Assembly (NCBI RefSeq): GCF_000213785.1 | Contig: NC_015557.1 | Coordinates: forward strand, 1,096,664-1,160,663 | Direction of reading: 5' to 3' | DNA length: 64,000 nucleotides | DNA from: Hydrogenobaculum sp. 3684 | Lineage (GTDB): Bacteria; Aquificota; Aquificia; Aquificales; Aquificaceae | Shown: positions 45,610 through 54,982 of the stretch, in pieces | Position numbering within the stretch: the first letter of the stretch is position 1 | Layout of the letters: each line of letters starts with the position of its first letter | Notes under the pieces: generated by a model | The model's database searches: none | Told to the model about the DNA's origin: nothing | The model's input: the letters and a program-made list of their open reading frames with translations, nothing else | Program-made: the position numbers and the translations under genes

Positions 45610-46018
45610 GATAAAAAAAGAGCTTTTAGAAAAGATAAAATCCCAAGCTGAAAAAGATTACCCTTACGAGACTTGCGGTATTATGATAGGAAAAGAAGAA
45701 GATGGTATAAGGGTAGTTTATGAGCTTTTAGCAGTAGAAAATGCCAACAAAGAAAGAAAAAACGACAGATACGAGATAAACCCAAAAGACTATATGAAAG
45801 CCGAACGCTATGCCGATGAAAAAGGATTGCAGATAGTGGGCATATACCACTCTCATCCAGACCATCCAGACATGGCTTCAAAAACCGATGAAGAAAGGGC
45901 TTTTGAATACCTATCTTACATAATAGTATCTGTGCAAAAAGGAAAAGCCGTTTCTTTTAGGTCTTTTGAGCTTTTAGATAAAAAAATGGTGGAGGAGAAA
46001 GTAATCGTTGAAACTTAG
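45602..46018 (+). CDS. JAMM/MPN+ metalloprotease-like protein
   Basis: 138 residues with a complete JAMM zinc motif: an early glutamate (YPYETCGIMIG) and HSHPDHPDMASKTD, i.e. HxH, seven residues, SxxD. Bacterial members cleave after a C-terminal glycine of ubiquitin-like sulfur carriers, or act in cysteine or siderophore pathways; no such carrier gene is adjacent. I chose the ATG at 45602 because the longer frame only extends into lgt. It overlaps hemC by 11 bases. Confidence 0.88.
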   Translation: MLKIKKELLEKIKSQAEKDYPYETCGIMIGKEEDGIRVVYELLAVENANKERKNDRYEINPKDYMKAERYADEKGLQIVGIYHSHPDHPDMASKTDEERAFEYLSYIIVSVQKGKAVSFRSFELLDKKMVEEKVIVET

Positions 46019-46868
46019 GCTTGGCACAAGAAAAAGCAAACTGGCCCTTTGGCAGGCAAACTTTGTAAAATCAAAGCTTGAGGCTTTAGGCTTAGAAATA
46101 GAGCTTGTGCTTATCACCACCACCGGAGATAAAATATTAGACACACCTCTATCAAAGATAGGGGGCAAAGGGCTTTTTGTAAAAGAGATAGAAAACGCCC
46201 TTATGAAAGATGAGATAGATTTTGCCGTTCATTCTTTAAAAGATGTACCAGCTTTTATACCACAAGGGCTTGTGGTGGATATCTTTTTAGAGCGAGAAGA
46301 TCCAAAAGATGCTTTTGTTAGTAAAAGCTATAAAACACTAAATGAGCTTCCACCAAGCGCAAAAATAGGCACATCTTCCATAAGAAGAAAAGTCCAGCTT
46401 TTACAAAAAAGACAAGATCTAACCATAGAAGATCTAAGAGGAAATGTAGACACAAGGCTAAAAAAGTTAGAAGATGGGCTTTACGATGCTATTATCTTAG
46501 CAAGTGCTGGTCTTAAAAGGCTTGGCTTTGAAGGTGTTATAAGCTCATACCTTGATTTTATACCAGCGGTAGGTCAAGGGATAGTGGCTATTGAGTACAA
46601 AGCTTCAAACAAAGAACTATCAAACATTTTGAGACAAATAAACCACGAGCCTACATACATATGCGCTTTGGCAGAAAGATCGTTTTTAGAAACAGTGGAA
46701 GGAAACTGTCAAATCCCAATGGGAGCGCATGCAACTCTTACACAAGATCTTATAAAAATAAGAGGTTTTATAGCAAACGAAGATGGCACAAACTATAGAG
46801 AACTAACATTAGAAGGCAAAGACCCCATAGGCTTAGGAAAAGACTTAGCAAAAAATCTTTTGTTATAA
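46008..46868 (+). CDS. hemC: porphobilinogen deaminase (hydroxymethylbilane synthase)
   Basis: Joins four porphobilinogen units in haem synthesis. The 286-residue protein has LRLGTRKSKLALWQANFV, IGGKGLFVKEIENAL, DFAVHSLKDVP, GTSSIRRKVQLL (substrate arginines), DLRGNVDTRLKKL and the cofactor cysteine in EGNCQIPMGAHA. It begins at TTG (46008) inside the JAMM gene with a GGAGGAG site about 10 bases upstream. hemE is far away at 15759. Confidence 0.96.
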   Translation: MKLRLGTRKSKLALWQANFVKSKLEALGLEIELVLITTTGDKILDTPLSKIGGKGLFVKEIENALMKDEIDFAVHSLKDVPAFIPQGLVVDIFLEREDPKDAFVSKSYKTLNELPPSAKIGTSSIRRKVQLLQKRQDLTIEDLRGNVDTRLKKLEDGLYDAIILASAGLKRLGFEGVISSYLDFIPAVGQGIVAIEYKASNKELSNILRQINHEPTYICALAERSFLETVEGNCQIPMGAHATLTQDLIKIRGFIANEDGTNYRELTLEGKDPIGLGKDLAKNLLL

Positions 46869-46876
46869 TTTTATAA

Positions 46877-47920
46877 GTGTGGATTCTCTTTGTAATAATA
46901 TGTATATACGCTTTTATAATAGCCTTTGGCATATTGGAACTTTTATTTTTTATACTTCCTGTTAAAAGCCTAAAAAACCCTTCCAAAGGACAGCCCATAG
47001 ACCCACCAGAGTTTTATGTAAAATCTTTTGTGTTTCATATACATACAGAGTTTTCCTACGATTCTTTGGGAAAACCAGAAGACATAGAAACCGCAAGAAA
47101 AGAAGAAGCCATAGATTATGCAATCATCACAGATCATGAAAACACACATTACAAGTGCTTTGAAAACGATCACACCATAGTGGGTACAGAACAAAAGATC
47201 ACCACCGAAAAAGGCATAGTGGGTAGCCTTATAAGTGTAGAAGATCTAAGGGTAGTAGCACATCCTTTTAAGAAAAAATACATATGGAGGCTTCCAAAAG
47301 AAGAAGATCTTGTGGTAGAGCTTATAGATCTAAGAGATGCCATCATAGCATCAAAATACAAAATCCTTTGGAGATATATTGCATCTTTGATACCAAAGAT
47401 ATTTTTAAAAAAGCGTATATACAGGTTTTTTGCGCCTGCTTTAACACCAGAGGTTTATATAAAAAAATATTTTGAGCAAGGTTGGAAAAACCCTATAATA
47501 GGTGGGCTTGATCATCATGTAAAAATATACGTAAGAGAAGTGGGTATTAGGCTTTTAATACCCTCTTACAAATGGTCTTTTGGCATGCTTAGAAACTTTG
47601 TTTTTTCTAAAAGCAAGTTAGAAACGAAAAAAGACATAATAGAAAACATAAAAAAAGGAAATACCGTTATATCTTTTGTGGATAGACCCTCTTTTTTCTT
47701 TGAAAAAGAAAACCACATATTGGCTTATCTTCCCTATGAAAACAGTTTCTCTATACTCTATGAAGAAGGTATACCAAAAAGCACATTTTTAGGGGGTTAC
47801 GCTTCTTTTGAAAAGCCCCAAAAACCATCTTTTATAGTAGCTTACTCTTATATGTTTAACATAAAAAACCTATACTTTGGGGTAAAACCAATAGCAATAT
47901 CAAATATTATCTTACCCTAA
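46877..47920 (+). CDS. membrane-anchored PHP-domain protein
   Basis: 347 residues from a GTG start. The first 25 are a hydrophobic anchor. A PHP metal-dependent phosphoesterase signature follows: FHIHTEFSYDS (HxH), YAIITDHENT (D-H) and later VVAHPF and GLDHHVKIY. PHP enzymes hydrolyse phosphate esters; the substrate is unknown. Metal residues seem intact. It ends the lgt operon, 8 bases after hemC, and overlaps the convergent TatD gene by 9 bases. It contains two exact 10-mers (46963 and 47548). Confidence 0.8.
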   Translation: MWILFVIICIYAFIIAFGILELLFFILPVKSLKNPSKGQPIDPPEFYVKSFVFHIHTEFSYDSLGKPEDIETARKEEAIDYAIITDHENTHYKCFENDHTIVGTEQKITTEKGIVGSLISVEDLRVVAHPFKKKYIWRLPKEEDLVVELIDLRDAIIASKYKILWRYIASLIPKIFLKKRIYRFFAPALTPEVYIKKYFEQGWKNPIIGGLDHHVKIYVREVGIRLLIPSYKWSFGMLRNFVFSKSKLETKKDIIENIKKGNTVISFVDRPSFFFEKENHILAYLPYENSFSILYEEGIPKSTFLGGYASFEKPQKPSFIVAYSYMFNIKNLYFGVKPIAISNIILP

Positions 47921-49276
47921 GACTTCCCACTCTCTTTTTCTAAACTTAGTACCAAGCTCTAAAGCAAGTTTTTCTGTGGCATCTATATCAACACCAGGAT
48001 ATGTAACGGCGGTGGTTATCACTTCAAAACCAAGCTCTTTAACAGTTTTTATGAACTCTATAAGCAAAGAAAATGCATTTTTATAAGGGGGTCTACAGAC
48101 GTCGTTATAGGTGTTTTCGTCGGGGGCGTTTAGGCTTATAGAAAAAGTATCCACTAAACCTCTTAAATTCTCTAAATCTTCTTTTTTACCAAAAGCCAAA
48201 TACAAACCATTTGTATCTACTCTAACCTTTGTGTTTGGGGATTTTGATTTTATATAAGAAGATACTTTCTTTATAACATCCATCCTAAGGGTTGGTTCTC
48301 CATATCCACAAAAGACGATCTCATCATAAATTTCTGGGTTTGGGATCTCTCTTATTATATCATCAGCCAACGGGTCTCTTTTTGTCCAGACCCAATAGCC
48401 TTTTACCATAAAGTTTCTATCTCTTTCTCTTTCACAAAATCTACAGTGAAGGTTACACTTGTTTGTGGGGTTTATATAAAGCTTGTTGTTGATAACATAG
48501 GTTATAGTATCTTCGTTTTTATCAAAACCTAAGTTAAAGCAAAGTTTAGCGTTGGCACTGGTGGTTCTATCTATATCTTCAAGGCTAGAGTTTGGTATAA
48601 GTTCACTCATCACTTTGGCAGTATGCCATATAAAAGAAGGTTTATTTTTCTCACCTCTATGAGGCACCGGCGCTAACCACGGACTATCTGTTTCTATAAG
48701 AAGCCTATAAGTAGGGGTTTTGGATACCACTTCCCTTAAGCTTTGAGCATTTTTAAAGGTTATGTTGCCTGAATAAGATATATAAAACCCAAGCTCTACG
48801 CCTTTTCTCATAAACTCCAAAGAACCGCTAAAACAATGAAGCACCCCACCTACATTTTGATGAGATTCTAACACTTTTATAGTATCTTCCTCTGCATCCC
48901 TTGAATGTATCACCACCGGAAGACCAAGTTTTTTTGCAAGCTCAAGCTGGATGTTAAAATACTCTATCTGCTTATCCTTTAGATCTTTTGACCTGTAGTA
49001 ATCTAAACCTATCTCCCCTATAGCTTTTACTTTTGCACTTGATTTGGCAAGATCTTCAAGCCAAAGTATATCTTTTTCCGTGATATCAGCTACATCGTTT
49101 GGATGAAAACCAACAGCACAATACACCTTATCGTATTTTGAAGCTATCTCTACGGCGTTTTCACAGGTTTTTTTATCAAAACCTATAGTTATAAGATACT
49201 CTAAAGACTCATCGTTTATAGCCTCTTCGAAATGCTCTTTCTCCAATAAATCCAAATGACAATGCGTATCTATCAT
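47912..49276 (-). CDS. TatD-type hydrolase fused to a radical SAM domain
   Basis: 454 residues. The first 255 or so are a complete TatD metal-dependent deoxyribonuclease domain: MIDTHCHLDLL, AVGFHPND, IGEIGLDYYR, VIHSRDAE, LHCFSGS and LIETDSPWLAP. From about residue 265 a radical SAM domain begins, YINPTNKCNLHCRFCERE, whose three cysteines bind the 4Fe-4S cluster; EIVFCGYGEPTLR follows. TatD-linked radical SAM proteins are a known but uncharacterised family; here both halves are one chain. It converges with the PHP gene. Confidence 0.9.
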   Translation of the reverse strand: MIDTHCHLDLLEKEHFEEAINDESLEYLITIGFDKKTCENAVEIASKYDKVYCAVGFHPNDVADITEKDILWLEDLAKSSAKVKAIGEIGLDYYRSKDLKDKQIEYFNIQLELAKKLGLPVVIHSRDAEEDTIKVLESHQNVGGVLHCFSGSLEFMRKGVELGFYISYSGNITFKNAQSLREVVSKTPTYRLLIETDSPWLAPVPHRGEKNKPSFIWHTAKVMSELIPNSSLEDIDRTTSANAKLCFNLGFDKNEDTITYVINNKLYINPTNKCNLHCRFCERERDRNFMVKGYWVWTKRDPLADDIIREIPNPEIYDEIVFCGYGEPTLRMDVIKKVSSYIKSKSPNTKVRVDTNGLYLAFGKKEDLENLRGLVDTFSISLNAPDENTYNDVCRPPYKNAFSLLIEFIKTVKELGFEVITTAVTYPGVDIDATEKLALELGTKFRKREWEVLG

Positions 49277-49328
49277 ATACTAAAAGCTATATACAAAATA
49301 AAATTGGAGTATGAAGTTTGTAATATCT

Positions 49329-50690
49329 TCAAAATAGTTTTCTTGCAGCTTTTGATATACACTCTTGGGTCATAGGGTGCTGATCTTGATGCTCTGCCAA
49401 ATCTCTGGCACTGGCCCCAAGCTTTATAGCAAGCCCAAGATGAGATACCAACTGTTCTGCATCTGTGCCTACTATGTATGCACCTACAAGTTTTAAGCTT
49501 TTAGCATCGAAAAATAGCTTTAATTCACCTTCTTCAGAATATATTTCGGCTCTTGAGTCCTCTTTCAAATCGAAAGACGCTTCTACTATATCCATATTTA
49601 GACTTTCAGCCTTTTCTTTGGTAATACCTACAAAAGCCATAGCTGGTATTGTAAAAACGGTAAAGGGAACGTTATCAAAATCAGCGTAATCAATGGGTGT
49701 ATTGTTTGCCATAATATTGTAAGCACAAACCAAGGACTGTCTTATGGCTGTGTGGAAAAGAGGAACTTTGCCGTTCACATCACCAGAGGCGTATATATGA
49801 GGTATGTTTGTCTGACAAGCCCTATTTACTTCTATAGCTTTTGATATTTTAAGAAATTTATCCGCTCCTTCTGGTATAACTGGCTTTCTACCCACCGCCA
49901 TAAGCACTTCATCCACTTCTATAGATTTTACAGTATCATCTTGTTTGTAATAAACAACCTTTTTTTTATTATCCTTTAGACCTATCTCTTGGACCTCCAC
50001 AGATGTGAATATCTTAATGTTTTTAGGAAGGTATTTTAAAAGGGTATTAGTAGCGTATTTATCTATGCCAGCTAAAACTCTATCAAGCTTTTCAAATATA
50101 TAAACGTTAGAACCCAGATTGGCAAAATAGAAGGTCGTTTCTAACCCTATATATCCACCACCAATTATGGCAAATTCTTTAGGTACATAAGTGAGGTTTG
50201 GATTTAGTTTATATATATCTGTGCTTGTTATAGCATGTTCTTTTCCTTTTATAGGTGGTACAAACACATCAGCCCCAGAGGCTATTATGATGTATTTTGC
50301 TTTTATAGTTTCCTCTCCTTTGTCAGACTCTACCACAACGGTGTGTTCATCTTTAAAACGAGCTACACCTTTCATAAGTTTTAAGTTTTTAAAAGCCTTT
50401 AATTCTTCTTCGTGGAGTTTGTACCTTATATTTTGAACCTCGTCTTTTTTAGCTATTATATCTTTATAATCTATATCGATATCTTTTTTACTAAAAGCCT
50501 TAAACCTAAGGTAAGTATGTATTTGTTCCCTTATAGCCTTTGAAGGTACACAACCTTCGGCCAGACAATTGCCACTCATCACCCCTTTTTTATCTACCAT
50601 CAATACGCTAAAACCTGCTTTAGCAAGCCTAAAAGCTCCAGGATAAGCCCCTCCGCCAGCACCAATTGTTAGCACATCCACTTCTATCAT
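49329..50690 (-). CDS. dihydrolipoamide dehydrogenase-like flavoprotein
   Basis: 453-residue pyridine-nucleotide disulfide oxidoreductase. FAD loop near the start (TIGAGGGAYPGAFRLAKAG), redox disulfide in GNCLAEGCVPSKAIRE, NAD loop IIGGGYIGLE, second FAD motif IYASGDVNGKVPL and the C-terminal dimer domain with the HPMTQE His-Glu pair. It could be the E3 subunit of a 2-oxoacid dehydrogenase or glycine cleavage complex, or act with lipoate-binding sulfur-oxidation proteins; no partner gene is adjacent. Confidence 0.88.
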   Translation of the reverse strand: MIEVDVLTIGAGGGAYPGAFRLAKAGFSVLMVDKKGVMSGNCLAEGCVPSKAIREQIHTYLRFKAFSKKDIDIDYKDIIAKKDEVQNIRYKLHEEELKAFKNLKLMKGVARFKDEHTVVVESDKGEETIKAKYIIIASGADVFVPPIKGKEHAITSTDIYKLNPNLTYVPKEFAIIGGGYIGLETTFYFANLGSNVYIFEKLDRVLAGIDKYATNTLLKYLPKNIKIFTSVEVQEIGLKDNKKKVVYYKQDDTVKSIEVDEVLMAVGRKPVIPEGADKFLKISKAIEVNRACQTNIPHIYASGDVNGKVPLFHTAIRQSLVCAYNIMANNTPIDYADFDNVPFTVFTIPAMAFVGITKEKAESLNMDIVEASFDLKEDSRAEIYSEEGELKLFFDAKSLKLVGAYIVGTDAEQLVSHLGLAIKLGASARDLAEHQDQHPMTQECISKAARKLF

Positions 50691-50696
50691 GATATT

Positions 50697-50702
50697 ATTA
50701 TA
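50697..50702 (-). promoter_or_regulatory. -10 box of the dihydrolipoamide dehydrogenase-like gene
   Basis: TATAAT on the minus strand with 6 bases to the ATG at 50690; consistent with a leaderless mRNA. Confidence 0.5.
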
Positions 50703-50729
50703 TATTTAAAATATAAATTTTTTGTTAAT

Positions 50730-51074
50730 TTATCTAATCATCTTTGCTTTTGTTATAAGATTTCCTATCACGCCAAAAGTAGTGTATTCAAATTTCCCCT
50801 GGGGGCAATCGTACTCCCATTTTGCCATTCTAAGGGGTACTCTAAGAAGAAGCTTTTTAGTACATGCATTTACATTTTGAATAAAATAAGATGCTGGGGC
50901 TAAGTTTCTTTGGGATTTTGCTATTACCTCTTGAACGTTGCCATTGGGATTTGTTTTTACATAATATGTAAATGTTTTACCTTGGATTTTCATGTATGGA
51001 GTAGATATATTGGCTTTATTAACTATTTTAGTATTTGCTTCAATTGGTAAAGGCTGACCTATAAATATATACAT
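50730..51074 (-). CDS. small protein of unknown function
   Basis: 114 residues, with two cysteines (VNACTKK and YDCPQGK) and a strand-rich pattern (GKTFTYYVKTNPNG, GKFEYTTFG). There is no clear signal peptide, although the first residues are hydrophobic. A GGAGG site precedes the ATG. It lies 16 bases after the pepsin-like lipoprotein gene and is probably co-transcribed with it. I do not recognise the family. Confidence 0.6.
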   Translation of the reverse strand: MYIFIGQPLPIEANTKIVNKANISTPYMKIQGKTFTYYVKTNPNGNVQEVIAKSQRNLAPASYFIQNVNACTKKLLLRVPLRMAKWEYDCPQGKFEYTTFGVIGNLITKAKMIR

Positions 51075-51090
51075 AAACCACCTCCTTTAA

Positions 51091-52230
51091 TTATGGATTG
51101 ATAGATATATCCTGTACAAAACCTTGATTGTTTAGTATCCAAACGTATGTATGCCTTAGCATCTCAGATAGTCCAAAATCTTCATAACCTACGGTTTGAT
51201 AAGATCCACTATCTATTGTCATGCCTGTCATCAGATTCCAAGGAGGGTTAAAATTACAAAGATTTGAAGAAGAAGGCTCTGTCGTAAAAGCTGTATTGTA
51301 AAAGTTTGTAGTATTTTGGTAAGGTATTTGGTAGCTTATATTGTAGCCACCATTTAAAAGAGAAGATATAGAACAGTTGTTTTCATCAGATGATGAAAAA
51401 TGAGGTATCTCTGTGGTAAAGACCTCTGTGGTCAAAAAGTTTAAGTTAGAACCTGTATCAAAGAATGAAACGCCCGCTGTAAAGGAAGGGTTTGATGAGG
51501 TATAAGAAGGAAATATAGCTGTTGTGGATGGAAAGCCTCCAGAATAAGATATAATAGAACTACTATTTCCGTTGTAAGTACCAAAGCTTATCTGCCCTAT
51601 CGGTGTATTTGGAGAAACGTTTGCATAAAATGTGTTTGATAGTGGATAAAAACTTATAGTATAAGAGTTTATGTCGTACTGTCTTTCAAGATAAGTAGGG
51701 TAAGAAAGTCCCGCAAGATAAGAACCAGAAGAGTTTGAACCAAGAGCCATAATATTAAGCGAGGAGTCTAACCCAAAATCTCCTTGGGCTTCCCCAAAGC
51801 TAGGAAAGGCATTACCAGATGTAATAACACCTATTGGCATCACTACACAAGTGTTGGTTATATTTGGATTTAGACACACAGTAGCGCTTGCCATAGTCCC
51901 TGAGTAAGTAGAACCATCAGCAAACGTCCCAGAAAACGAATAAGATGTAAGATCAGAACTTGGGATATTGATAGCAGAGCTGTTGACTATCAGACCGGAA
52001 GCTCCAGTATCAGCTAGTAGTTGAACAGGAGACCCATCTATATAAACTGTGATAATAGGCTCGTTGTAATAATCTGTACCAGCGTAAATATATGTTGCCA
52101 TTGAAGAGGGTAGAGGTGTTGATGAGCTACTACCTCCACCTCCGCCGCCACAAGAGGCTAAGCCAATAGAAAGTGCTCCAATGAGTATGCCGTTTAATAA
52201 AAGCTCTTTTGATAAATTAAACTTTTTCAC
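51091..52230 (-). CDS. lipoprotein with two DTG aspartic-protease motifs
   Basis: 379 residues. The signal peptide ends in a lipobox (GLASC, lipid cysteine 27), followed by a glycine and serine linker. Two aspartic-protease-type motifs are visible: LLADTGASGLIV (Asp74) and FFDTGSNLNFL (Asp258), about 184 residues apart, as in the two lobes of pepsin-type enzymes. The rest is serine- and tyrosine-rich with four or so cysteines. Related bacterial lipoproteins with DTGS motifs are known without function. Protease activity is an inference. It is followed by a small gene of unknown role. Confidence 0.72.
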   Translation of the reverse strand: MKKFNLSKELLLNGILIGALSIGLASCGGGGGGSSSSTPLPSSMATYIYAGTDYYNEPIITVYIDGSPVQLLADTGASGLIVNSSAINIPSSDLTSYSFSGTFADGSTYSGTMASATVCLNPNITNTCVVMPIGVITSGNAFPSFGEAQGDFGLDSSLNIMALGSNSSGSYLAGLSYPTYLERQYDINSYTISFYPLSNTFYANVSPNTPIGQISFGTYNGNSSSIISYSGGFPSTTAIFPSYTSSNPSFTAGVSFFDTGSNLNFLTTEVFTTEIPHFSSSDENNCSISSLLNGGYNISYQIPYQNTTNFYNTAFTTEPSSSNLCNFNPPWNLMTGMTIDSGSYQTVGYEDFGLSEMLRHTYVWILNNQGFVQDISINP

Positions 52231-52250
52231 GTTGCTAACCTCTCATTTTT

Positions 52251-53027
52251 CTATATACCAAAGCTTATAAAATCTACATACTCTTTAAGATAAGAAGATA
52301 CGTTTGTTTGGTTTATGAGAGTGAAAATGGTATTTTTATAATCTTGTATAAGTTTTAAAAGAGGTTTTTCACCTAAAACAACGTATGCCCCGTCTTTATC
52401 GTAATAATCATCGGTTAGTTGAAATAATACGCCTATATTGTGTCCAAGCTTTTCGTATAAAGAAAAATCTACACCTTTTAATATCGATGGTATAACCAAA
52501 GAGGTTTTTATAAGAGCGGCGGTTTTTAAAGAGGCCACTTTAAGAAAATCTTTTTCACCTTTTATATCGTACACTTGACCTGCTACCATGCCTTCTATAC
52601 CTGCGTTTTTAGAAACGTAATTTACCACTTTAGCGAGGTTTTTGGGATTTTTATATAAGCTTTCGTTTGATAATATATCAAAAGCTAAGCTAAGAAGACC
52701 ATCTCCTGCCAAAAGGGCGATATCTTGACCAAATATCTTATGACATGTGGGTTTTCCTCTTCTTTCATCGTCGTTGTCAAGCTCTGGCATATCATCGTGA
52801 ATAAGGGAGTAGTTGTGGATAAACTCTATAGCGCACCCAAGGGTTATAGCATCTTCTTCATCTAAATCACAAGCATAACCCCCTATTACACACAAGACGG
52901 GTCTTATGCGTTTACCCTCTTGAAATACATAATAAGCCATTGCATCATATAAAACCTTTGGCTCAAAAGGCGTTAAAAGCTCTCTTAGTCTTTTTTCTAT
53001 CTTTGGTCTTAAATCATCAAAAATCAT
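52251..53027 (-). CDS. polyprenyl diphosphate synthase (FPP/GGPP type)
   Basis: 258-residue trans-prenyltransferase. The aspartate-rich motif is [21 protein letters not shown], the second is [12 protein letters not shown], and [11 protein letters not shown] is the lysine/arginine-type substrate block. It probably extends isopentenyl diphosphate to farnesyl or geranylgeranyl diphosphate; chain length is not readable with certainty. It is slightly short for this family (usually 290-300). It overlaps pyrD by 4 bases. Confidence 0.87.
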   Translation of the reverse strand: MIFDDLRPKIEKRLRELLTPFEPKVLYDAMAYYVFQEGKRIRPVLCVIGGYACDLDEEDAITLGCAIEFIHNYSLIHDDMPELDNDDERRGKPTCHKIFGQDIALLAGDGLLSLAFDILSNESLYKNPKNLAKVVNYVSKNAGIEGMVAGQVYDIKGEKDFLKVASLKTAALIKTSLVIPSILKGVDFSLYEKLGHNIGVLFQLTDDYYDKDGAYVVLGEKPLLKLIQDYKNTIFTLINQTNVSSYLKEYVDFISFGI

Positions 53028-53956
53028 TGCTTTATATCAAGCCTATGGGCTCTTCCAATTAGTTCTTTGAAATGTTTTAGGTTTTTAGCATCCAAATGAT
53101 TTTTTATACCTTCTATCACATCCAAAGGGCTCAAAGGTTTATAAAAGTTTGCAGTACCCACTTGCACAGCACTAGCCCCTGCCAATACATGCTCTAAAGC
53201 GTCTACATATGTAGTAATCCCACCAACGCCAATTATAGGTATAGCCTTGCCGTATTTTTCATAGGTTTGCCATATCATCCTAACGGCTATTGGAAGTATA
53301 GCAGGACCAGAAAGCCCACCGGTTTTTGTGGCAAGGAAAGGCCTTTCGTTGTATATATCTATTTTCATGCCTATAAGCGTATTTATAAGCACAATCCCGT
53401 CGGCTTTTGCCTCTATGCATATTTTTGCAAATTCTGTGATATCTGTCACGTTTGGAGAGAGCTTTACAAGAAGTGGTTTTTTGGCAAAAGATTTTATCTT
53501 TTCTATCAAAGATCTTAAAACTACTGGGTCTTGACCAAAGACCACACCACCTTTTTTTACGTTTGGACAGGACACGTTTAACTCGTAGGCAGAGATCTTT
53601 GGCACATCTTCCAAAATCTTTATTACTTCTATATACTCTTCTTCGGTTTCTCCAAATACATTTGCTATAAAATGCGTATCTATATCTTTTATAACTGGAT
53701 ATATTTTTTTAATAAAAGCCTCAACACCAGGATTTTGAAGTCCTATTGAGTTTAGCATACCACAAGGGGTTTCTGCAATCCTTGGCATTGGGTTTCCTTC
53801 TCTTGGTCTTAAAGAAAGTCCTTTTGTTACCACCGCCCCAAGCTTTGATATATCGTATATATTGGCTCCTTCAACACCGTATCCAAAAGTCCCAGAAGCC
53901 ACCCATACAGGGTTTTTAAACTTTATACCAAAAAGCTCTATTTCCAATTTGTCCAT
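53024..53956 (-). CDS. pyrD: dihydroorotate dehydrogenase, class 1B
   Basis: FMN enzyme oxidising dihydroorotate in pyrimidine synthesis. The 310-residue protein has [40 protein letters not shown] with the catalytic cysteine (class 1), [12 protein letters not shown] and [11 protein letters not shown]. Class 1B partners with PyrK for NAD; pyrK is not nearby. Upstream, TAAAAT with a TG lies 8 bases from the ATG. The 205-bp repeat R1 ends the intergenic region behind it. Confidence 0.93.
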   Translation of the reverse strand: MDKLEIELFGIKFKNPVWVASGTFGYGVEGANIYDISKLGAVVTKGLSLRPREGNPMPRIAETPCGMLNSIGLQNPGVEAFIKKIYPVIKDIDTHFIANVFGETEEEYIEVIKILEDVPKISAYELNVSCPNVKKGGVVFGQDPVVLRSLIEKIKSFAKKPLLVKLSPNVTDITEFAKICIEAKADGIVLINTLIGMKIDIYNERPFLATKTGGLSGPAILPIAVRMIWQTYEKYGKAIPIIGVGGITTYVDALEHVLAGASAVQVGTANFYKPLSPLDVIEGIKNHLDAKNLKHFKELIGRAHRLDIKQ

Positions 53957-53964
53957 TTATGTTT

Positions 53965-53973
53965 ATTTTAGCA
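53965..53973 (-). promoter_or_regulatory. extended -10 promoter of pyrD
   Basis: Minus strand TGCTAAAAT, ending 8 bases before the ATG at 53956. The same nine bases sit before mntA, so the two operons may share promoter type. Confidence 0.5.
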
Positions 53974-53998
53974 TAAACTTTAAGGGTCTTGATGGAAC

Positions 53999-54203
53999 AG
54001 AGCGATATCAGCGCATTTCAGATGCCTGTTTTCTTAACAGACACTTATTATACGATGTGAAAAATGCTAAAGCACACTAGAGCGATGGAATCGCATTTCA
54101 GATGCTTGTTTTCTTAACAGACACTTATTATACGATGTGAGAAATGCCGTTGGCACACTAGAGCGATAAAATCGCATTTCAGGATTTGGTGGAGTTGTTA
54201 AAA
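53999..54203. repeat. 205-bp hairpin-rich repeat R1 (left of HepT-MntA)
   Basis: Two tandem units of 80 and 81 bases, each starting AGAGCGAT, followed by a terminal half unit of 44 bases. Each unit carries small hairpins: GCGATggaATCGC, CTGTTttcttAACAG and TGCCgttGGCA, plus GCATTTC with a GAAATGC partner. The last 31 bases (54173-54203) are identical to the end of R2. G+C is higher than in the neighbouring genes. Confidence 0.9.
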
Positions 54204-54249
54204 CCCGAACAGTTCAGATGAAACAGCTTGATGACTATATAATATAGCA

Positions 54250-54594
54250 TTACAGTTCATCAACTAATTTAAGTATCACTTGATAAAGCTCTGGTATCCT
54301 TAGGTCTATAGTTTTCCATACTACCAGATAATCAACTCCAAAATACTCATGAATTAATTTATTTCTCATACCTACAATACTTGTCCATTTAATCTCTGGG
54401 TGCTTTTGTTTTAGTTCTTTTGGGATATTTTTTGCAGCTTCTCCAATGATTTCTAAGCTTCTAACAAAAGCTCTTTTTAGCTCCTCATTTTGGAGGAATT
54501 CTTCAAAAGTTAAACGATTAGATTTGTTAATTAAATATTCGCACTCGGTTTTTATGTCTAAAATGTAATCTCTTATCTCACGTTTTATTTTCAC
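54250..54594 (-). CDS. HepT-like toxin (HEPN, DUF86)
   Basis: 114 residues. The HEPN RNase motif is seen as [13 protein letters not shown] (RX4HXY, about residues 81-89). In known HepT-MntA pairs the HEPN protein is an RNase toxin. It overlaps mntA by 4 bases and follows it, so the pair is one operon. The position between two copies of a 205-bp repeat suggests a transferable or rearranged unit. Confidence 0.9.
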   Translation of the reverse strand: MKIKREIRDYILDIKTECEYLINKSNRLTFEEFLQNEELKRAFVRSLEIIGEAAKNIPKELKQKHPEIKWTSIVGMRNKLIHEYFGVDYLVVWKTIDLRIPELYQVILKLVDEL

Positions 54595-54920
54595 AGATAA
54601 ATGGCTTCCTGAAGGATGATTTTGCCAATGTATGGTTTAAGCGCCGATTTCATAACAAGATCCACTCTTATTTTAAGCGCTTTTGATAACAGGTTGTTGA
54701 GCTCAACAAACGTAAAAAGATCAGGAACTTCGTAAAAATCCACAAGTATATCAAGATCACTATTTTTTGTTTGCTCACCTCTCACATAAGAGCCAAATAT
54801 GCCTATCTCTTTCACTTTATACTTCTCTTCAAGAATAGGTTTTAGTTCAGAAAGTTTTTGCTTTAGTTGATCTATAGTTATTTTTTGTTTTGATTTTCTA
54901 TCCCTTCCAATATTTGCCAT
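54591..54920 (-). CDS. MntA-like nucleotidyltransferase antitoxin
   Basis: 109 residues with the minimal nucleotidyltransferase signature [20 protein letters not shown] (GSX10DXD, about residues 44-59). MntA enzymes AMPylate a tyrosine of the cognate HepT RNase, blocking it; the HepT motif contains the matching HEY. The start is a leaderless-type ATG with TAAAAT 7 bases before it. First gene of the pair. Confidence 0.9.
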   Translation of the reverse strand: MANIGRDRKSKQKITIDQLKQKLSELKPILEEKYKVKEIGIFGSYVRGEQTKNSDLDILVDFYEVPDLFTFVELNNLLSKALKIRVDLVMKSALKPYIGKIILQEAIYL

Positions 54921-54927
54921 AAGTGTT

Positions 54928-54936
54928 ATTTTAGCA
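54928..54936 (-). promoter_or_regulatory. extended -10 promoter of mntA-hepT
   Basis: Minus strand TGCTAAAAT ends 7 bases before the ATG at 54920; no ribosome-binding site is seen. Confidence 0.5.
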
Positions 54937-54982
54937 CATCATAACAAAAATTTTATGAGCTCGGTACTTATTAATAAACCAC

